Part shown: piece after piece, positions 17,050 through 25,847 of the stretch
How positions within the stretch are numbered: position 1 is the first letter of the stretch
Layout: every line of letters begins with the position of its first letter
Source of the DNA: an uncultured Sphingomonas sp.
GTDB lineage: Bacteria; Pseudomonadota; Alphaproteobacteria; Sphingomonadales; Sphingomonadaceae
NCBI RefSeq assembly: GCF_937871615.1
Contig: NZ_CALMPA010000071.1
Span: forward strand, 1 to 64,000
Reading direction: 5' to 3'
DNA length: 64,000 nt
The notes under the pieces: model-generated
Told to the model about the DNA's origin: nothing
The model's database searches: none
The model's input: only the letters and a program-made list of their open reading frames with translations
Translations under genes and position numbers: made by a program

Positions 17050-18288
17050 TCAACTCAGCCGCACATGCAGCGCCGCTAACCCGCGCAGCAGCCGGTTCGG
17101 CACATGGCGGAAATCGTTCGCCCCCTCGGTCAGTTCGAACCGGGCGTAGCGGGCAAACAATTCCTCGAACGTCACCGCCAGTTCCTTGCGCGCGAGCATG
17201 TTGCCCACGCACATGTGGATGCCCCGCCCGAATGCGAGATGACTGCGCGCGTTCTTCCGCTCCACATCGAAACGGTCCGGCTCGGGGAACACCGCCGGAT
17301 CGCGATTGGCCGCCGCAAAGCGCAGCATCACAATCTGGCCGCGCTCGATCGCGACATCGCCCAACATCATATCCTTCGCGGCGACCCGCCACAGGCCGGC
17401 GGTCGGTGACAGGAGGCGCAACATCTCCTCCACCATATTCGGGATGAGCGAGCGATCCGCGCGAACCTTCGCCGCCTGGTCGGGGTTCTGGATCAGCAGC
17501 AGAAGACCGCCGGCGATCGTTGACGTCGTCGTCTCGTTGCCGGCGACCATCAGTTGCTGGACGATGGAGAGAATCTCTGCGTCATCGAGCGGACGTTCGC
17601 CCTCGATCGTCGCATTGACGATCGCGCCGAGCAGGTCGTTCGGCCCGTTGCCACCGCGCCGCGCGTCGATCAGCCGTTTCACCTGCTGTTGGAATTCCAC
17701 GACGAGATGCGCGCATTCGATCTCGCGTTCGCGTGTCGCCATGCCGCCCAGCCGATCCGCGAACGCGTCCGACCAGCGCTTCACATTCGCGGCGTCGTCA
17801 GGGCTCATCCCGATCTGCGCCGCGATCACCGCGACCGGCAGCGGGACCGCGAAATCGTGGACCATCTCGATCGACTCGCGCGCCACCAGTGAATCGAGCA
17901 GGCCGCGTACGATGGCGCGGATTTCATCATCCATCGCATTCACGCGGGGCATCGAGAACGCCAGATTCACCAGCTTGCGAAAACGCGTATGCACCGGCGG
18001 ATCGGCGGTGAGCATCGTATCGACCTGTGGCCAGCCATCCGCCTCGACCCTGGCGATCTCCGCATCATCGGCGCGCGCACCGCGCATCATCGCGCCAAAA
18101 TCGCTGGACAGATCGTCCGGTCGCCCCGCGGCTTCCGACACCATCTTGTGCGAAAGGACGAGATGAACCGCGCCGCCGCCTGCCGTGGCGACCGGGCCGC
18201 GCGCCAAAGCCTCCTGATACCAGACGAATGGTTCCTCCAGCACTTCGGGATCGAAGAATTCCGGCAGCGTTTCGCCCATCGTCGTCAT
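17050..18288 (-). CDS. Cytochrome P450
   Basis: A soluble bacterial P450 of 412 residues. The I-helix motif AGNETT is at 249-254, the ExxR pair is E288/R291, and the heme-binding loop FGRGIHMC places the thiolate at Cys360. The start is taken at ATG 18288 behind GAGGGG; an open upstream extension lacks P450 similarity. It is the last gene of an operon with GST, MAPEG, NmrA-like and acyl-CoA dehydrogenase genes. The [2Fe-2S] ferredoxin at 29328 is a plausible electron donor. It probably hydroxylates or carboxylates an unactivated carbon of the substrate. Confidence 0.94.
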   Translation of the reverse strand: MTTMGETLPEFFDPEVLEEPFVWYQEALARGPVATAGGGAVHLVLSHKMVSEAAGRPDDLSSDFGAMMRGARADDAEIARVEADGWPQVDTMLTADPPVHTRFRKLVNLAFSMPRVNAMDDEIRAIVRGLLDSLVARESIEMVHDFAVPLPVAVIAAQIGMSPDDAANVKRWSDAFADRLGGMATREREIECAHLVVEFQQQVKRLIDARRGGNGPNDLLGAIVNATIEGERPLDDAEILSIVQQLMVAGNETTTSTIAGGLLLLIQNPDQAAKVRADRSLIPNMVEEMLRLLSPTAGLWRVAAKDMMLGDVAIERGQIVMLRFAAANRDPAVFPEPDRFDVERKNARSHLAFGRGIHMCVGNMLARKELAVTFEELFARYARFELTEGANDFRHVPNRLLRGLAALHVRLS

Positions 18289-18317
18289 TTGCCCCTCCCC
18301 TGAAATGTTCGCTCGGC

Positions 18318-18932
18318 TCAACCTTGCGCGCTCGGTCGTGACGCGACCCGCGCGCGCCACGCCGCAAGCTTGTGCAGATCGTCGCGCAGCGGCTGGCCGA
18401 CCAGCGCACCGAACTCCACGAACGAGAAAAGCAGGATGTCGGCCAGCGTGAAGCGATCGCCCGCGATCCACTCGCGTCCGCCCAATTGTCCGTCGATCCA
18501 GGCGAGACCATCCGCCGCGATTTCTTTCAGATCAGGCGCGGTGGTCGCCGAGACGACGCGCATCCGCGGCTCGAACATCGGTCGGCCTTCCGCGCCGCGA
18601 AACCCGGTCGTCATCGGCTCCGCCACCGTCAGGTCGATGCGCCGCGCCCACATCCGCGTGCGCGCTCGCTCCTCAGGTGTGGTGCCGATCAGCGGCGGCT
18701 GCGGCTGTTTCTCCTCAAGATATTCGCAGATCGCCACGGTCTCAGACAGGGTCGTGCCGTCGTCGAGCACCAGCGCCGGCGTGGTCCCGCCGGGGTGGAT
18801 ACGCTTGTACGCATCCTGCCGATTCTCGCCGCTCATGATGTCGATCGCGCGGCGCTCGACCTCCATCCCCTTCTCCGCGAGGAACATCGACACCACGCGC
18901 GGGTTCGGCCCGATCGATTCGTACAGGATCAT
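18318..18932 (-). CDS. Glutathione S-transferase family protein
   Basis: The 204-residue protein has the thioredoxin-like N-terminal domain with the cis-Pro and glutathione-site motifs TTPALVLDDG and LSETVAICEYLE. An all-helical C-terminal domain contains the AGDRFTLADI capping motif. It could conjugate, isomerise or cleave an ether or epoxide intermediate. It lies 29 bases upstream of the P450 gene and nine downstream of the MAPEG gene, in the same operon. Confidence 0.9.
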   Translation of the reverse strand: MILYESIGPNPRVVSMFLAEKGMEVERRAIDIMSGENRQDAYKRIHPGGTTPALVLDDGTTLSETVAICEYLEEKQPQPPLIGTTPEERARTRMWARRIDLTVAEPMTTGFRGAEGRPMFEPRMRVVSATTAPDLKEIAADGLAWIDGQLGGREWIAGDRFTLADILLFSFVEFGALVGQPLRDDLHKLAAWRARVASRPSAQG

Positions 18933-18941
18933 GTCTCTCTC

Positions 18942-19346
18942 CTAATGTCGCAGCAGGTGCACGATCGACGCGATGATCGTGCCCAGTACGAAGATGTAGA
19001 TCGGCGGCATACTCAGGTAGATGCCGATGCGCCGCTTCTCCGCCGCCCGGTGATATCCCATCGCATAAGCAAGGCGCGCCGGCGGCCAGATCGCGCCGAT
19101 CGCCGCCGCCCAGATGGGCGAGACGGTCAGCGCGAACAGCCACATGCCCGGCAGGAACAACACCAGATGCTCCAGCGTATTCTGGTGCGCGCGGACGCGG
19201 CGGACATAATCCTCCGGCCCGTCGTGCGATGGCGCGGGCACCTTGAAGCGCACCCGCGCGACGCCCGCGATCAGCAGCGTGAAATAATAGGTCAGCAGCG
19301 CCAGGCCGCTGACCAGAGTGACCCACCAATAACCGGGTAGCAGCAT
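18942..19346 (-). CDS. MAPEG-family membrane protein
   Basis: The 134-residue protein has four hydrophobic segments and the MAPEG motif RAHQNTLEHL. Family members are membrane glutathione transferases or related eicosanoid-metabolising enzymes, and many bacterial members lack a known role. It sits directly between a soluble GST gene and an NmrA-like gene, suggesting a linked detoxification or isomerisation step at the inner membrane. Confidence 0.85.
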   Translation of the reverse strand: MLLPGYWWVTLVSGLALLTYYFTLLIAGVARVRFKVPAPSHDGPEDYVRRVRAHQNTLEHLVLFLPGMWLFALTVSPIWAAAIGAIWPPARLAYAMGYHRAAEKRRIGIYLSMPPIYIFVLGTIIASIVHLLRH

Positions 19347-19352
19347 CGCCCC

Positions 19353-20288
19353 TCAACCCGCCGGCGGGCGTTTGGCGTTGGTGTTGCGCCAATCCTGGCG
19401 CTTCGCCCAATCGGCGAAGGTTTCCAGTTCGATCGGGATGCGGCGCAGCATCTCATCGGTATCGACCTCGAACGGGCGGGTCGGCGAATTGACGTTATAT
19501 TCGTAGAAGTCGCCGATGCCCTTCGCCATCGCCTCGCCCTCCTCCCGGCCCATCTCGTCGCCATAGGCATGGACGAGATGTCGGCCGAATTCCGCCGGCG
19601 AGCAGGCGTCATAACGAATTTCGCGCCCGAGCACGCTCGACAGCGAGTCCGCGAGTTGTCCGGGGCGCAGTCGCTCCGGCCCGCCGATGTTCATCCACGC
19701 GCCTTCCATGTCCGGGCGGTCGAGCGAGTGGATCATGATGCGGGCGACATCGTCGAGGCTGATCCAGTTGGCCTCGGTCGTGGGCTTGTGCGCGTACACG
19801 AAGCGCCCCTCGTTGATGATGAACGGGCGCGCCCAGTTGGTCAGCAGATTGTCCATGAACAGCACCGATCCGAACACCGTCGCGCCGACGCCCGAGCGCC
19901 ACAGCGCGTTGATCCCGGCGGTATTGCCGGCATAGGTGAAGGCGTCGCCGGGGCGATCCGGGATCCAACTCGACGTGTTCCACACAACGCGCTTCACGCC
20001 CGCTTCCCTGGCCGCCCGGCCGACGGCACCAGCGATCGCCGCACGATCAGCGCGCGCGCGCAACGGATGCGTGTGAAACACTGCCTCCGCGCCATCGAAC
20101 GCCTTCACCAGCGAATCGTGATCGTAGAGGTCGGCCGGAATCACCTCGACGTTCGCTGGCTTTTCCTCGTCATAGAACGGGTTATCACGCCGGGAGAGCG
20201 CCTTCACGGCAAAGCCGGCCTTGCTCAATTGCCGCACTTGCGCGCCACCTTGCCGGCCGCTTGCGCCGATCACCGCCACTGTTCGCAT
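19353..20288 (-). CDS. NmrA-like NAD(P)-binding protein (atypical SDR)
   Basis: The 311-residue protein begins with the Rossmann motif GASGRQGG and follows the NmrA/HSCARG pattern (VFHTHPLRARAD, then VVWNTSSW). NmrA proteins may be redox sensors or NADPH-dependent reductases. The start at 20288 is backed by GAGGAGA upstream. It is separated from the MAPEG gene by six bases, in the operon led by the acyl-CoA dehydrogenase at 21418. Confidence 0.85.
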   Translation of the reverse strand: MRTVAVIGASGRQGGAQVRQLSKAGFAVKALSRRDNPFYDEEKPANVEVIPADLYDHDSLVKAFDGAEAVFHTHPLRARADRAAIAGAVGRAAREAGVKRVVWNTSSWIPDRPGDAFTYAGNTAGINALWRSGVGATVFGSVLFMDNLLTNWARPFIINEGRFVYAHKPTTEANWISLDDVARIMIHSLDRPDMEGAWMNIGGPERLRPGQLADSLSSVLGREIRYDACSPAEFGRHLVHAYGDEMGREEGEAMAKGIGDFYEYNVNSPTRPFEVDTDEMLRRIPIELETFADWAKRQDWRNTNAKRPPAG

Positions 20289-20317
20289 CACGCTCTCCTC
20301 GATTTTCTTCGTCGTTC

Positions 20318-21418
20318 TTACTTGTCGTCCCGCGCCATCCGCTCGAGATGCCACGCCGCCGTGCCGAACTGGCTCTGCATCGTCGTCGCGCGCTTGAAAT
20401 AATGGGAGACCGCGATCTCCTCCGTCGTGCCGATGCCGCCGTGCAGCTGGATCGCGCCTTCACCGACGGTTTTCAGCGCCTGGCTGATGAACGCCTTCGC
20501 CGCCGATGCCGCGCGCCGCCGCTCGCGGGGTGGGAGGGCAAGCGCCAGCGTCGCCATGATCGCCATCGAGCGTGACCGTTCCAGCAAGGTCAGCATATCA
20601 GCCATGCGATGCTGGAGCGCCTGGAAGCTGCTGATCGCCACGCCGAATTGCTCGCGCTGCTTGGTATAATCCACCGTCCGCGTAATCATCGCATCGATCA
20701 CGCCAACGCTCTCGGCGGCCAGCGCGGCGATGCCTTCGTCGATCGCCTGCTCGATGCGCGGCATGGCGTCGCCCGCCGTGCCGATCCGGGTGGCGGGGGT
20801 CGCGGCGAATGTAAGGTCGGATGCGGGGCGCCCGTCGATCAACTGATAGTCGCGCCGCTGGATGCCCTCGGCATTCGCATCGGCCAGGAACAGCGAGACG
20901 CCCCCCTCCTCCTTCGCCGATACCAGGAAGTGCGTGGCGATCGGCGCCGCTGCCACCACCGCCTTGGCGCCGTGCAGCGCCACCGCATCGCCGGATGCGG
21001 ATGCGGTGGTGTCCGCTACGACGGGGCTTGATCTGCCCTTCGCCTCATAAAGAGCCGGCGCGACGATAGCGTCGCCGGCCACGATCGCCGCGCGTAGCTG
21101 CTCGGCCGCACCCTGCGCATCGCGCAGCAATGCGGTCGCCACGACAACCCCTTCGATATATGGCTCGATCACCAGCGCGCGGCCCAGTTCCTCCGCGATC
21201 ACCATGGTTTCGACCGGGCCGCCGCCGATGCCGCCGGCCTCCTCGCTCAGCCCCGCGCCGAACAGCCCGAGTTCGTCGGCGAACTTTCGCCACACATCCG
21301 CACGCCAGCCGCCGTTTCGCGCCGCTGCGCGACGCGCATCGAAATCATAGCCGCGTGCAAGATAACCGGCGAGCGATTCGCGCAGCAGCCGCTGCTCGTC
21401 GGAGAGAGAAAAATCCAT
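20318..21418 (-). CDS. Acyl-CoA dehydrogenase
   Basis: A short FadE-type flavoenzyme of 366 residues with the late motif QLHGGIGTTEE and an N-terminal helical domain (MDFSLSDEQRLLRESL). It introduces a double bond next to a CoA thioester. Its divergence from the acyl-CoA dehydrogenase at 26288 suggests either separate substrates or a heteromeric alpha2beta2 enzyme like those of steroid catabolism; the latter is inference. It is the first gene of the operon ending with the P450. Its promoter region carries an inverted repeat facing the second TetR gene. Confidence 0.9.
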   Translation of the reverse strand: MDFSLSDEQRLLRESLAGYLARGYDFDARRAAARNGGWRADVWRKFADELGLFGAGLSEEAGGIGGGPVETMVIAEELGRALVIEPYIEGVVVATALLRDAQGAAEQLRAAIVAGDAIVAPALYEAKGRSSPVVADTTASASGDAVALHGAKAVVAAAPIATHFLVSAKEEGGVSLFLADANAEGIQRRDYQLIDGRPASDLTFAATPATRIGTAGDAMPRIEQAIDEGIAALAAESVGVIDAMITRTVDYTKQREQFGVAISSFQALQHRMADMLTLLERSRSMAIMATLALALPPRERRRAASAAKAFISQALKTVGEGAIQLHGGIGTTEEIAVSHYFKRATTMQSQFGTAAWHLERMARDDK

Positions 21419-21426
21419 GTCACCCC

Positions 21427-21450
21427 AAAAGTAATTTGCGCGCTACTTTT
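21427..21450. promoter_or_regulatory. 7-10-7 inverted repeat (AAAAGTA / TACTTTT), likely TetR operator
   Basis: The repeat lies between the divergent acyl-CoA dehydrogenase gene (start 21418) and a TetR gene, with its left arm nine bases from the dehydrogenase start. Its size and location are those of a typical TetR operator. The assignment to this TetR is inferred from position. Confidence 0.55.
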
Positions 21451-21552
21451 ACGTAAACACCGTCCGCAATCAAGAGGAGATGATTGCAGGTTGCGTGGCG
21501 GCCATTGCTGCGCCACTCTCCCGAACGGGGAACTCAGGAGGCATTGCGAGGG

Positions 21553-22353
21553 ATGGCTGCGGAATTCGGACGGGGCGAACTGGCGCCCCATCCTGACAAG
21601 CCCCTGCTCTATTTCAGCCCGATGATTATCGCGCGGCGGCGGCGGCTGCTCAAAGAGGCGCGCCACATGATCGCGGAAGACGGGCTGGAGGGCTTTTCGA
21701 TCCGCAAGCTGTGCCAGCGCGCGGGCGTGGCGCAGCGCACGCTCTACAACGCCTTCCAGAACAAGGACCGGCTGATCGCCTTCGCCATTCGCGAGGCGTT
21801 CGACGAATTCAGCGCCTATGTGCGGTCCGGTTCGGACCCGGCGTCGCTGTCCGGTCTGCTGAGCCGCACGATCGCGATCAACCGTCGCAATTTTCGCGTG
21901 CGCAACTATACCAAGGCGGTCTGCGCGATCTATTTCGCGCCCACCACGCCGCGCGACGTATGGCAGACGCTGCAGGACATGGCGCTGCGCGGCAACGGCG
22001 ACTGGCTGTCGCACAATGCGGTCAGCATCAATCCGTGGATCGAAATCGACCATTTCAACCACAGCCTCGCCAACGTCGAATATTCGACGATCAACGACTG
22101 GTGCCGGGGCCGCCTTACCGATGAGGAATATCTTCCGCGTCTTGCGGAGAACATGCTGGTGCTCATCATCGGCGCGGTACGTGGCGCGCTCGCGGATGAA
22201 GCCGCGCATTATCTCGACGAGATAAAGCGGACCGGGGAGGTGACCAGTTTCGCCAGCCCGATCGCCGACCCGCCGAAACGCCGGCACCCCGCGAACCCCG
22301 AGGAAGTCGTGGCGGCCAAGCCGCGCCGCCGCCGACCGCGCGCGGCGGACTGA
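21553..22353 (+). CDS. TetR-family transcriptional regulator
   Basis: The 266-residue protein is a paralogue of the TetR at 16250. The two share HPDKPLLY near the N terminus, RTLYNAF in the DNA-binding domain, RNFRVRNYTKAV, and IYFAPTTPRDVW in the ligand domain. The ATG at 21553, 11 bases after AGGAGG, gives the same N-terminal length as the paralogue; a TTG at 21484 would add a non-conserved extension. It probably controls the divergent acyl-CoA dehydrogenase-P450 operon. The C terminus is basic (KPRRRRPRAAD). Confidence 0.87.
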   Translation: MAAEFGRGELAPHPDKPLLYFSPMIIARRRRLLKEARHMIAEDGLEGFSIRKLCQRAGVAQRTLYNAFQNKDRLIAFAIREAFDEFSAYVRSGSDPASLSGLLSRTIAINRRNFRVRNYTKAVCAIYFAPTTPRDVWQTLQDMALRGNGDWLSHNAVSINPWIEIDHFNHSLANVEYSTINDWCRGRLTDEEYLPRLAENMLVLIIGAVRGALADEAAHYLDEIKRTGEVTSFASPIADPPKRRHPANPEEVVAAKPRRRRPRAAD

Positions 22354-22404
22354 CTGCGCCCTATCGGCGGCGGCGCGATCCCGCACCGCCACCAGGTAGC
22401 GCGA

Positions 22405-22632
22405 TCAGCCCACCGTCGCGATCAGGTGGCCGACCTCATATACTTCTCCCGCCGCTGCGATGATGCGGAGCTTGCCGGATACCGGCGACTGTACTTCCTG
22501 CACGCTTTTGTCGGTTTCGATCGCGTAGAGATCCTGCCCTTCGGCAACCTCCCCGCCATCCTCGACAAGCCACTCCACCAACGTCGCATCGGTCATGCTC
22601 ATGCCGAGCTTCGGAATCGAGATATCTGCCAC
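22405..22632 (-). CDS. Free-standing lipoyl-domain protein
   Basis: The 75-residue protein is a single biotinyl/lipoyl domain. Lys42 in IETDKS is the expected lipoylation site, and it opens with the family-like SIPKLGMSM. The start is a GTG at 22632 with GAGGAG upstream. It lies 14 bases after the E1beta gene. Lipoyl domains of 2-oxoacid dehydrogenases are normally fused to E2; here the E2 core at 27507 lacks one, so this protein probably supplies the swinging arm in trans. Confidence 0.88.
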   Translation of the reverse strand: MADISIPKLGMSMTDATLVEWLVEDGGEVAEGQDLYAIETDKSVQEVQSPVSGKLRIIAAAGEVYEVGHLIATVG

Positions 22633-22646
22633 TTTTGCTCCTCGGG

Positions 22647-23666
22647 TCAGCCGCGCGCGCGGCGGTCGATCGTGCTGCGCACCGCGCCCGCGATCTGATC
22701 CTGGCTGTAGATCCACGCCTTCTCCAGTGGGGGCGAGAAGGGCACCGGCGAATAGGTCGAGCCGACCCGCGCGACGGGTGCCTTCAGCGTATCCCACAAT
22801 TCCTCGGTGATCCGCGACGCGATCTCCGCACCCGTGCCATAAGCCTTCACCGCCTCATGAACGACAACCGCGCGGCGCGTCTTGCCGACCGAGGCGAACA
22901 CGGTCGCCTCGTCGAATGGCGCGATGGTGCGCAGGTCGATCACCTCCGCCGAGATGCCCTCGCCCGCCAGCTTCTCGGCCACCGCCAGCGCATCGAGCAC
23001 CGCGCGACCATAAGCGATGATCGTGACATCGCCGCCCTCGCGCGCGACCGCCGCCTTGCCCAGCGGCACGCGATATCCCGGCTCCGGCGCTGGCCCCATC
23101 TGACCATAAGCCATGATATTCTCGATCATGATGACCGGATCATCATCCTCGATCGCGGAAGCGAGCAGGCCCTTCGCATCCGCCGGATTGGACGCCATCA
23201 CGATCTTCAGGCCCGGCACATGCGCGAACCACGCTTCCAGCATGTCCGAATGCTGCCCGCCGAAGCCGACGCCAGCGCCCGTCGTGGTGCGGATGACGAG
23301 CGGCACATTGGTCTGCCCACCGGACATGAAGCGCAACTTCGCGGCGTGGTTGACGATCTGATCCATCGCCACCGTCACGAAGTTCATCAGCATGATCTCG
23401 GCGACCGGGCGCATGCCCACGATCGCCGCGCCGACGGCGGCGCCGATGATCGCCTGTTCCGAAATCGGCGTGGAGCGGATGCGGTTCCTGCCGTATTTCT
23501 CGGTAAGCCCCTTCGTCACCTTGAAGATGCCGCCGCCCTGCGCGTCGCCGATATCCTCGCCCAGCGCGATGACGTTCGCGTCGGCGGCCATCGCCTCGTC
23601 GAGCGCCTGGTGCAGGCCCTGGATGAAATTGATCTTGCTCGCCTTCACGGCCGTTTCCGCGTTCAT
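22647..23666 (-). CDS. 2-oxoacid dehydrogenase E1, beta subunit
   Basis: The 339-residue protein is the beta chain of an alpha2beta2 E1 of the pyruvate, branched-chain or acetoin dehydrogenase type. Motifs include ALGEDIG and RSTPISEQAIIG, and a GGQHS segment. It overlaps the alpha-chain gene by four bases. With the alpha chain it would decarboxylate a 2-oxo acid on TPP and pass the acyl group to a lipoyl arm. Confidence 0.93.
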   Translation of the reverse strand: MNAETAVKASKINFIQGLHQALDEAMAADANVIALGEDIGDAQGGGIFKVTKGLTEKYGRNRIRSTPISEQAIIGAAVGAAIVGMRPVAEIMLMNFVTVAMDQIVNHAAKLRFMSGGQTNVPLVIRTTTGAGVGFGGQHSDMLEAWFAHVPGLKIVMASNPADAKGLLASAIEDDDPVIMIENIMAYGQMGPAPEPGYRVPLGKAAVAREGGDVTIIAYGRAVLDALAVAEKLAGEGISAEVIDLRTIAPFDEATVFASVGKTRRAVVVHEAVKAYGTGAEIASRITEELWDTLKAPVARVGSTYSPVPFSPPLEKAWIYSQDQIAGAVRSTIDRRARG

Positions 23667-24649
23667 GCCGCGATCTCCTGCTTGACCACGTCGAAGCGCA
23701 GTTCGTCCACCTCGGGGAAGGGGCTTGCGAGCGCGAATTCGACCGCCTCGTCGATCTCCTTCTCGATCGCCGCGACGATCGCGTCGAGTTCGCTCTCCGG
23801 CACCTGCATATCCAGCAGCAACTGGCGGAAGCGGGGAATCGGGTCTTCCCTCGCGCCCTGCTCCGCGAGTTCCTTCGGCACATAGCTGAAATCCGCGCCG
23901 AACAGGTGCCCGAGCATACGGAACGTCATCGCCTCGATCAGCGTCGGGCCTTCGCCACGCCGCGCACGATCTACCGCTTCCTTCGCGGTGTTATACATAT
24001 CGACCGGATCGTTGCCGTCGCACTGCACGCCGCGCATCCCGTAGCCGGCGGCGCGGCTGACGATCGACTCACTGTCGGTATGCGCCGCGAACGCTGTATG
24101 CTCGCCATATTTATTGTTGGAACACAGGAAGATGACCGGCAACTTATAGAGCTGCGCCATGTTCATCGCTTCATGGAATGCGCCGATATTCGACGCGCCG
24201 TCGCCGAAACACACCACGGTAACCTTGCCATCGCCCCGGTTCTGCGACGAGATCGCGAGGCCATTGGCGATCGGCAGTCCGGAACCGACGACACCCGTTG
24301 TCACCATCACGCCCGTTTCCGGGTGGGTGATGTGCATCGGGCCGCCTTTGCCCTTGCATGTGCCCGTCGCCCGCCCAGTGAACTCGGCCCATAGCAGCTT
24401 GGAGGGAATGCCCTTGCTGAGCTGGTCGGCGACGCCGCGATAGGTGGTGATGAGATAATCGTCCTGATTGAGCGCGGCCATCATGCCCGCCGAGACGACC
24501 TCCTGCCCGCGCACCGGATAATAGACGATCGCGAGCTTGCCCTGCGTCAGCAGCGCGCGAAAGCGCTCGTCGCTGCGATGGATCAGCATCGCGCGGCGAT
24601 AGATATCGAGCAGCTTTTCGCGGCTCGGGGCCGATGTCGTATCGGTCAT
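23663..24649 (-). CDS. 2-oxoacid dehydrogenase E1, alpha subunit
   Basis: The 328-residue protein has the TPP-binding motif starting GDGASNIGAFHEAMN and ending CSNN. It also carries the GKGGPMHI segment typical of pyruvate/acetoin-type alpha chains. The start at 24649 has a strong AAGGAGG upstream, and an open upstream extension is not conserved in style. It lies 55 bases after the thiolase-fold gene. The 2-oxo acid cannot be told from the sequence; no E3 gene is in the window. Confidence 0.92.
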   Translation of the reverse strand: MTDTTSAPSREKLLDIYRRAMLIHRSDERFRALLTQGKLAIVYYPVRGQEVVSAGMMAALNQDDYLITTYRGVADQLSKGIPSKLLWAEFTGRATGTCKGKGGPMHITHPETGVMVTTGVVGSGLPIANGLAISSQNRGDGKVTVVCFGDGASNIGAFHEAMNMAQLYKLPVIFLCSNNKYGEHTAFAAHTDSESIVSRAAGYGMRGVQCDGNDPVDMYNTAKEAVDRARRGEGPTLIEAMTFRMLGHLFGADFSYVPKELAEQGAREDPIPRFRQLLLDMQVPESELDAIVAAIEKEIDEAVEFALASPFPEVDELRFDVVKQEIAA

Positions 24650-24704
24650 TCTTCCCCTCCTTGAGGACAGTGCTTCTGTTCTTCGGTTGCTCGTGATCCG
24701 CGGA

Positions 24705-25847
24705 CTAGGCTTCGAGCAGCACACAACCCGATAGACCGGGCGCGCCATATACCTGGCTATACCCGATCCGCGCGCCCTCCACTTGTCGCTCGCCGCCGCG
24801 CCCCCTCAATTGCTCTACGTTTTCATAGACTTGTCGAAGTCCAGACGCACCGATCGGCTCGCCGCACGCTAGGCATCCGCCATCGGTGTTGATCGGCAGT
24901 CGACCGCCAATCCGCGTTTCGCCGTCGGCGATCAGGCGCTCCTGCTCGCCGTCCTTGCAGAAGCCGTTCTCGGCCATGTGCATGATCTCGGCGCCGCTTT
25001 CGGTATCCTGAAGCTGGGCGACGTCCACGTCCTCCGGCCCCAGCCCCGCCATCGCCCATGTCGCGGCGGAGGCCAGTTCCACCGCGGACTTTCCGCGCTC
25101 GATCTCCAGCGACGGGGCGAACACCTCGAAGCTGCCGAGCGGGCGCGTGCGGATCGCCGCGCCGCGCACCTTCGGTCCGCTCAGTCCAAGCTCGCGCATC
25201 TTCCTGTCGGACGCGAGGATCAGCGCGGTGCCCCCTTCCGCCGGCGAGCAGAACATATATTTGGTGAGCGGATCGGAGATCATCGGCGCGTTCATGATCG
25301 TATCGAGATCGACCGGGGACCGGCGCCATGCATGAGGGGTCCTGGCGCCATTCTCGAACGCCTTTTCCGCAACCCGACCGAGCGTCGTGCCGCTGATACC
25401 GTGGAGCGCCATATAGCGCGTGATCTTGTTCGCGAAGAATTGCGTCGTCAGCATCATTCCGGTCTCGCCATACCAGCGCGGCAGACCGGACGCCTCGGGA
25501 TCGGCGTTGAACGCGCCGCGTGGATGCTTGTCGAAGCCCACGACGATGCCGATGTCGAACTCGCCCGACTTGATCGTCGAATAGCCGGAGAGCAGCGCCG
25601 ATCCGCCGGTCGCGCAGCCATTGTTGACGTTGATGAACGGGATGCCGGTGAGCCCGAGTTGCGGCAGCACCGCATCGGCCGATCCGGCTGCGGAGGAACC
25701 GCCATAGGCGAACTGCATGTCCTCCCAATCCAGGCCAACATCGGCGAGTGCCTGGCGGATCGCGAAGATGCCCTGTTCACGCCCGCTGCGACCGTCCGTC
25801 CGCCCGAACGGGTGAATGCCTGCGCCGATTATATGTACGTCGGTCAT
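24705..25847 (-). CDS. Thiolase-fold enzyme lacking the usual His and C-terminal Cys (possible aldolase)
   Basis: The 380-residue protein is an SCP2/Ltp-type thiolase homologue. Cys78 lies in NNGCATGG, the normal nucleophile position. The usual GHPIGATG motif reads GEPIGASG (Glu330 for His), and the C-terminal CxG Cys is not seen (region YGAPGLSG near 367). With a DUF35 partner overlapping by four bases, the pair resembles the Ltp2-type aldolases of steroid side-chain degradation, which cleave by retro-aldol instead of thiolysis. Retro-aldol cleavage is an inference from missing residues and context. Confidence 0.82.
   Translation of the reverse strand: MTDVHIIGAGIHPFGRTDGRSGREQGIFAIRQALADVGLDWEDMQFAYGGSSAAGSADAVLPQLGLTGIPFINVNNGCATGGSALLSGYSTIKSGEFDIGIVVGFDKHPRGAFNADPEASGLPRWYGETGMMLTTQFFANKITRYMALHGISGTTLGRVAEKAFENGARTPHAWRRSPVDLDTIMNAPMISDPLTKYMFCSPAEGGTALILASDRKMRELGLSGPKVRGAAIRTRPLGSFEVFAPSLEIERGKSAVELASAATWAMAGLGPEDVDVAQLQDTESGAEIMHMAENGFCKDGEQERLIADGETRIGGRLPINTDGGCLACGEPIGASGLRQVYENVEQLRGRGGERQVEGARIGYSQVYGAPGLSGCVLLEA

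Noticed and set aside
21480..21596. Possible 38-codon leader peptide starting ATG 21480 behind AGAGGAG, ahead of the TetR gene
   Set aside because: Good ribosome site, but the peptide is not recognisable and it overlaps the TetR start in another frame. Left out as unproven.
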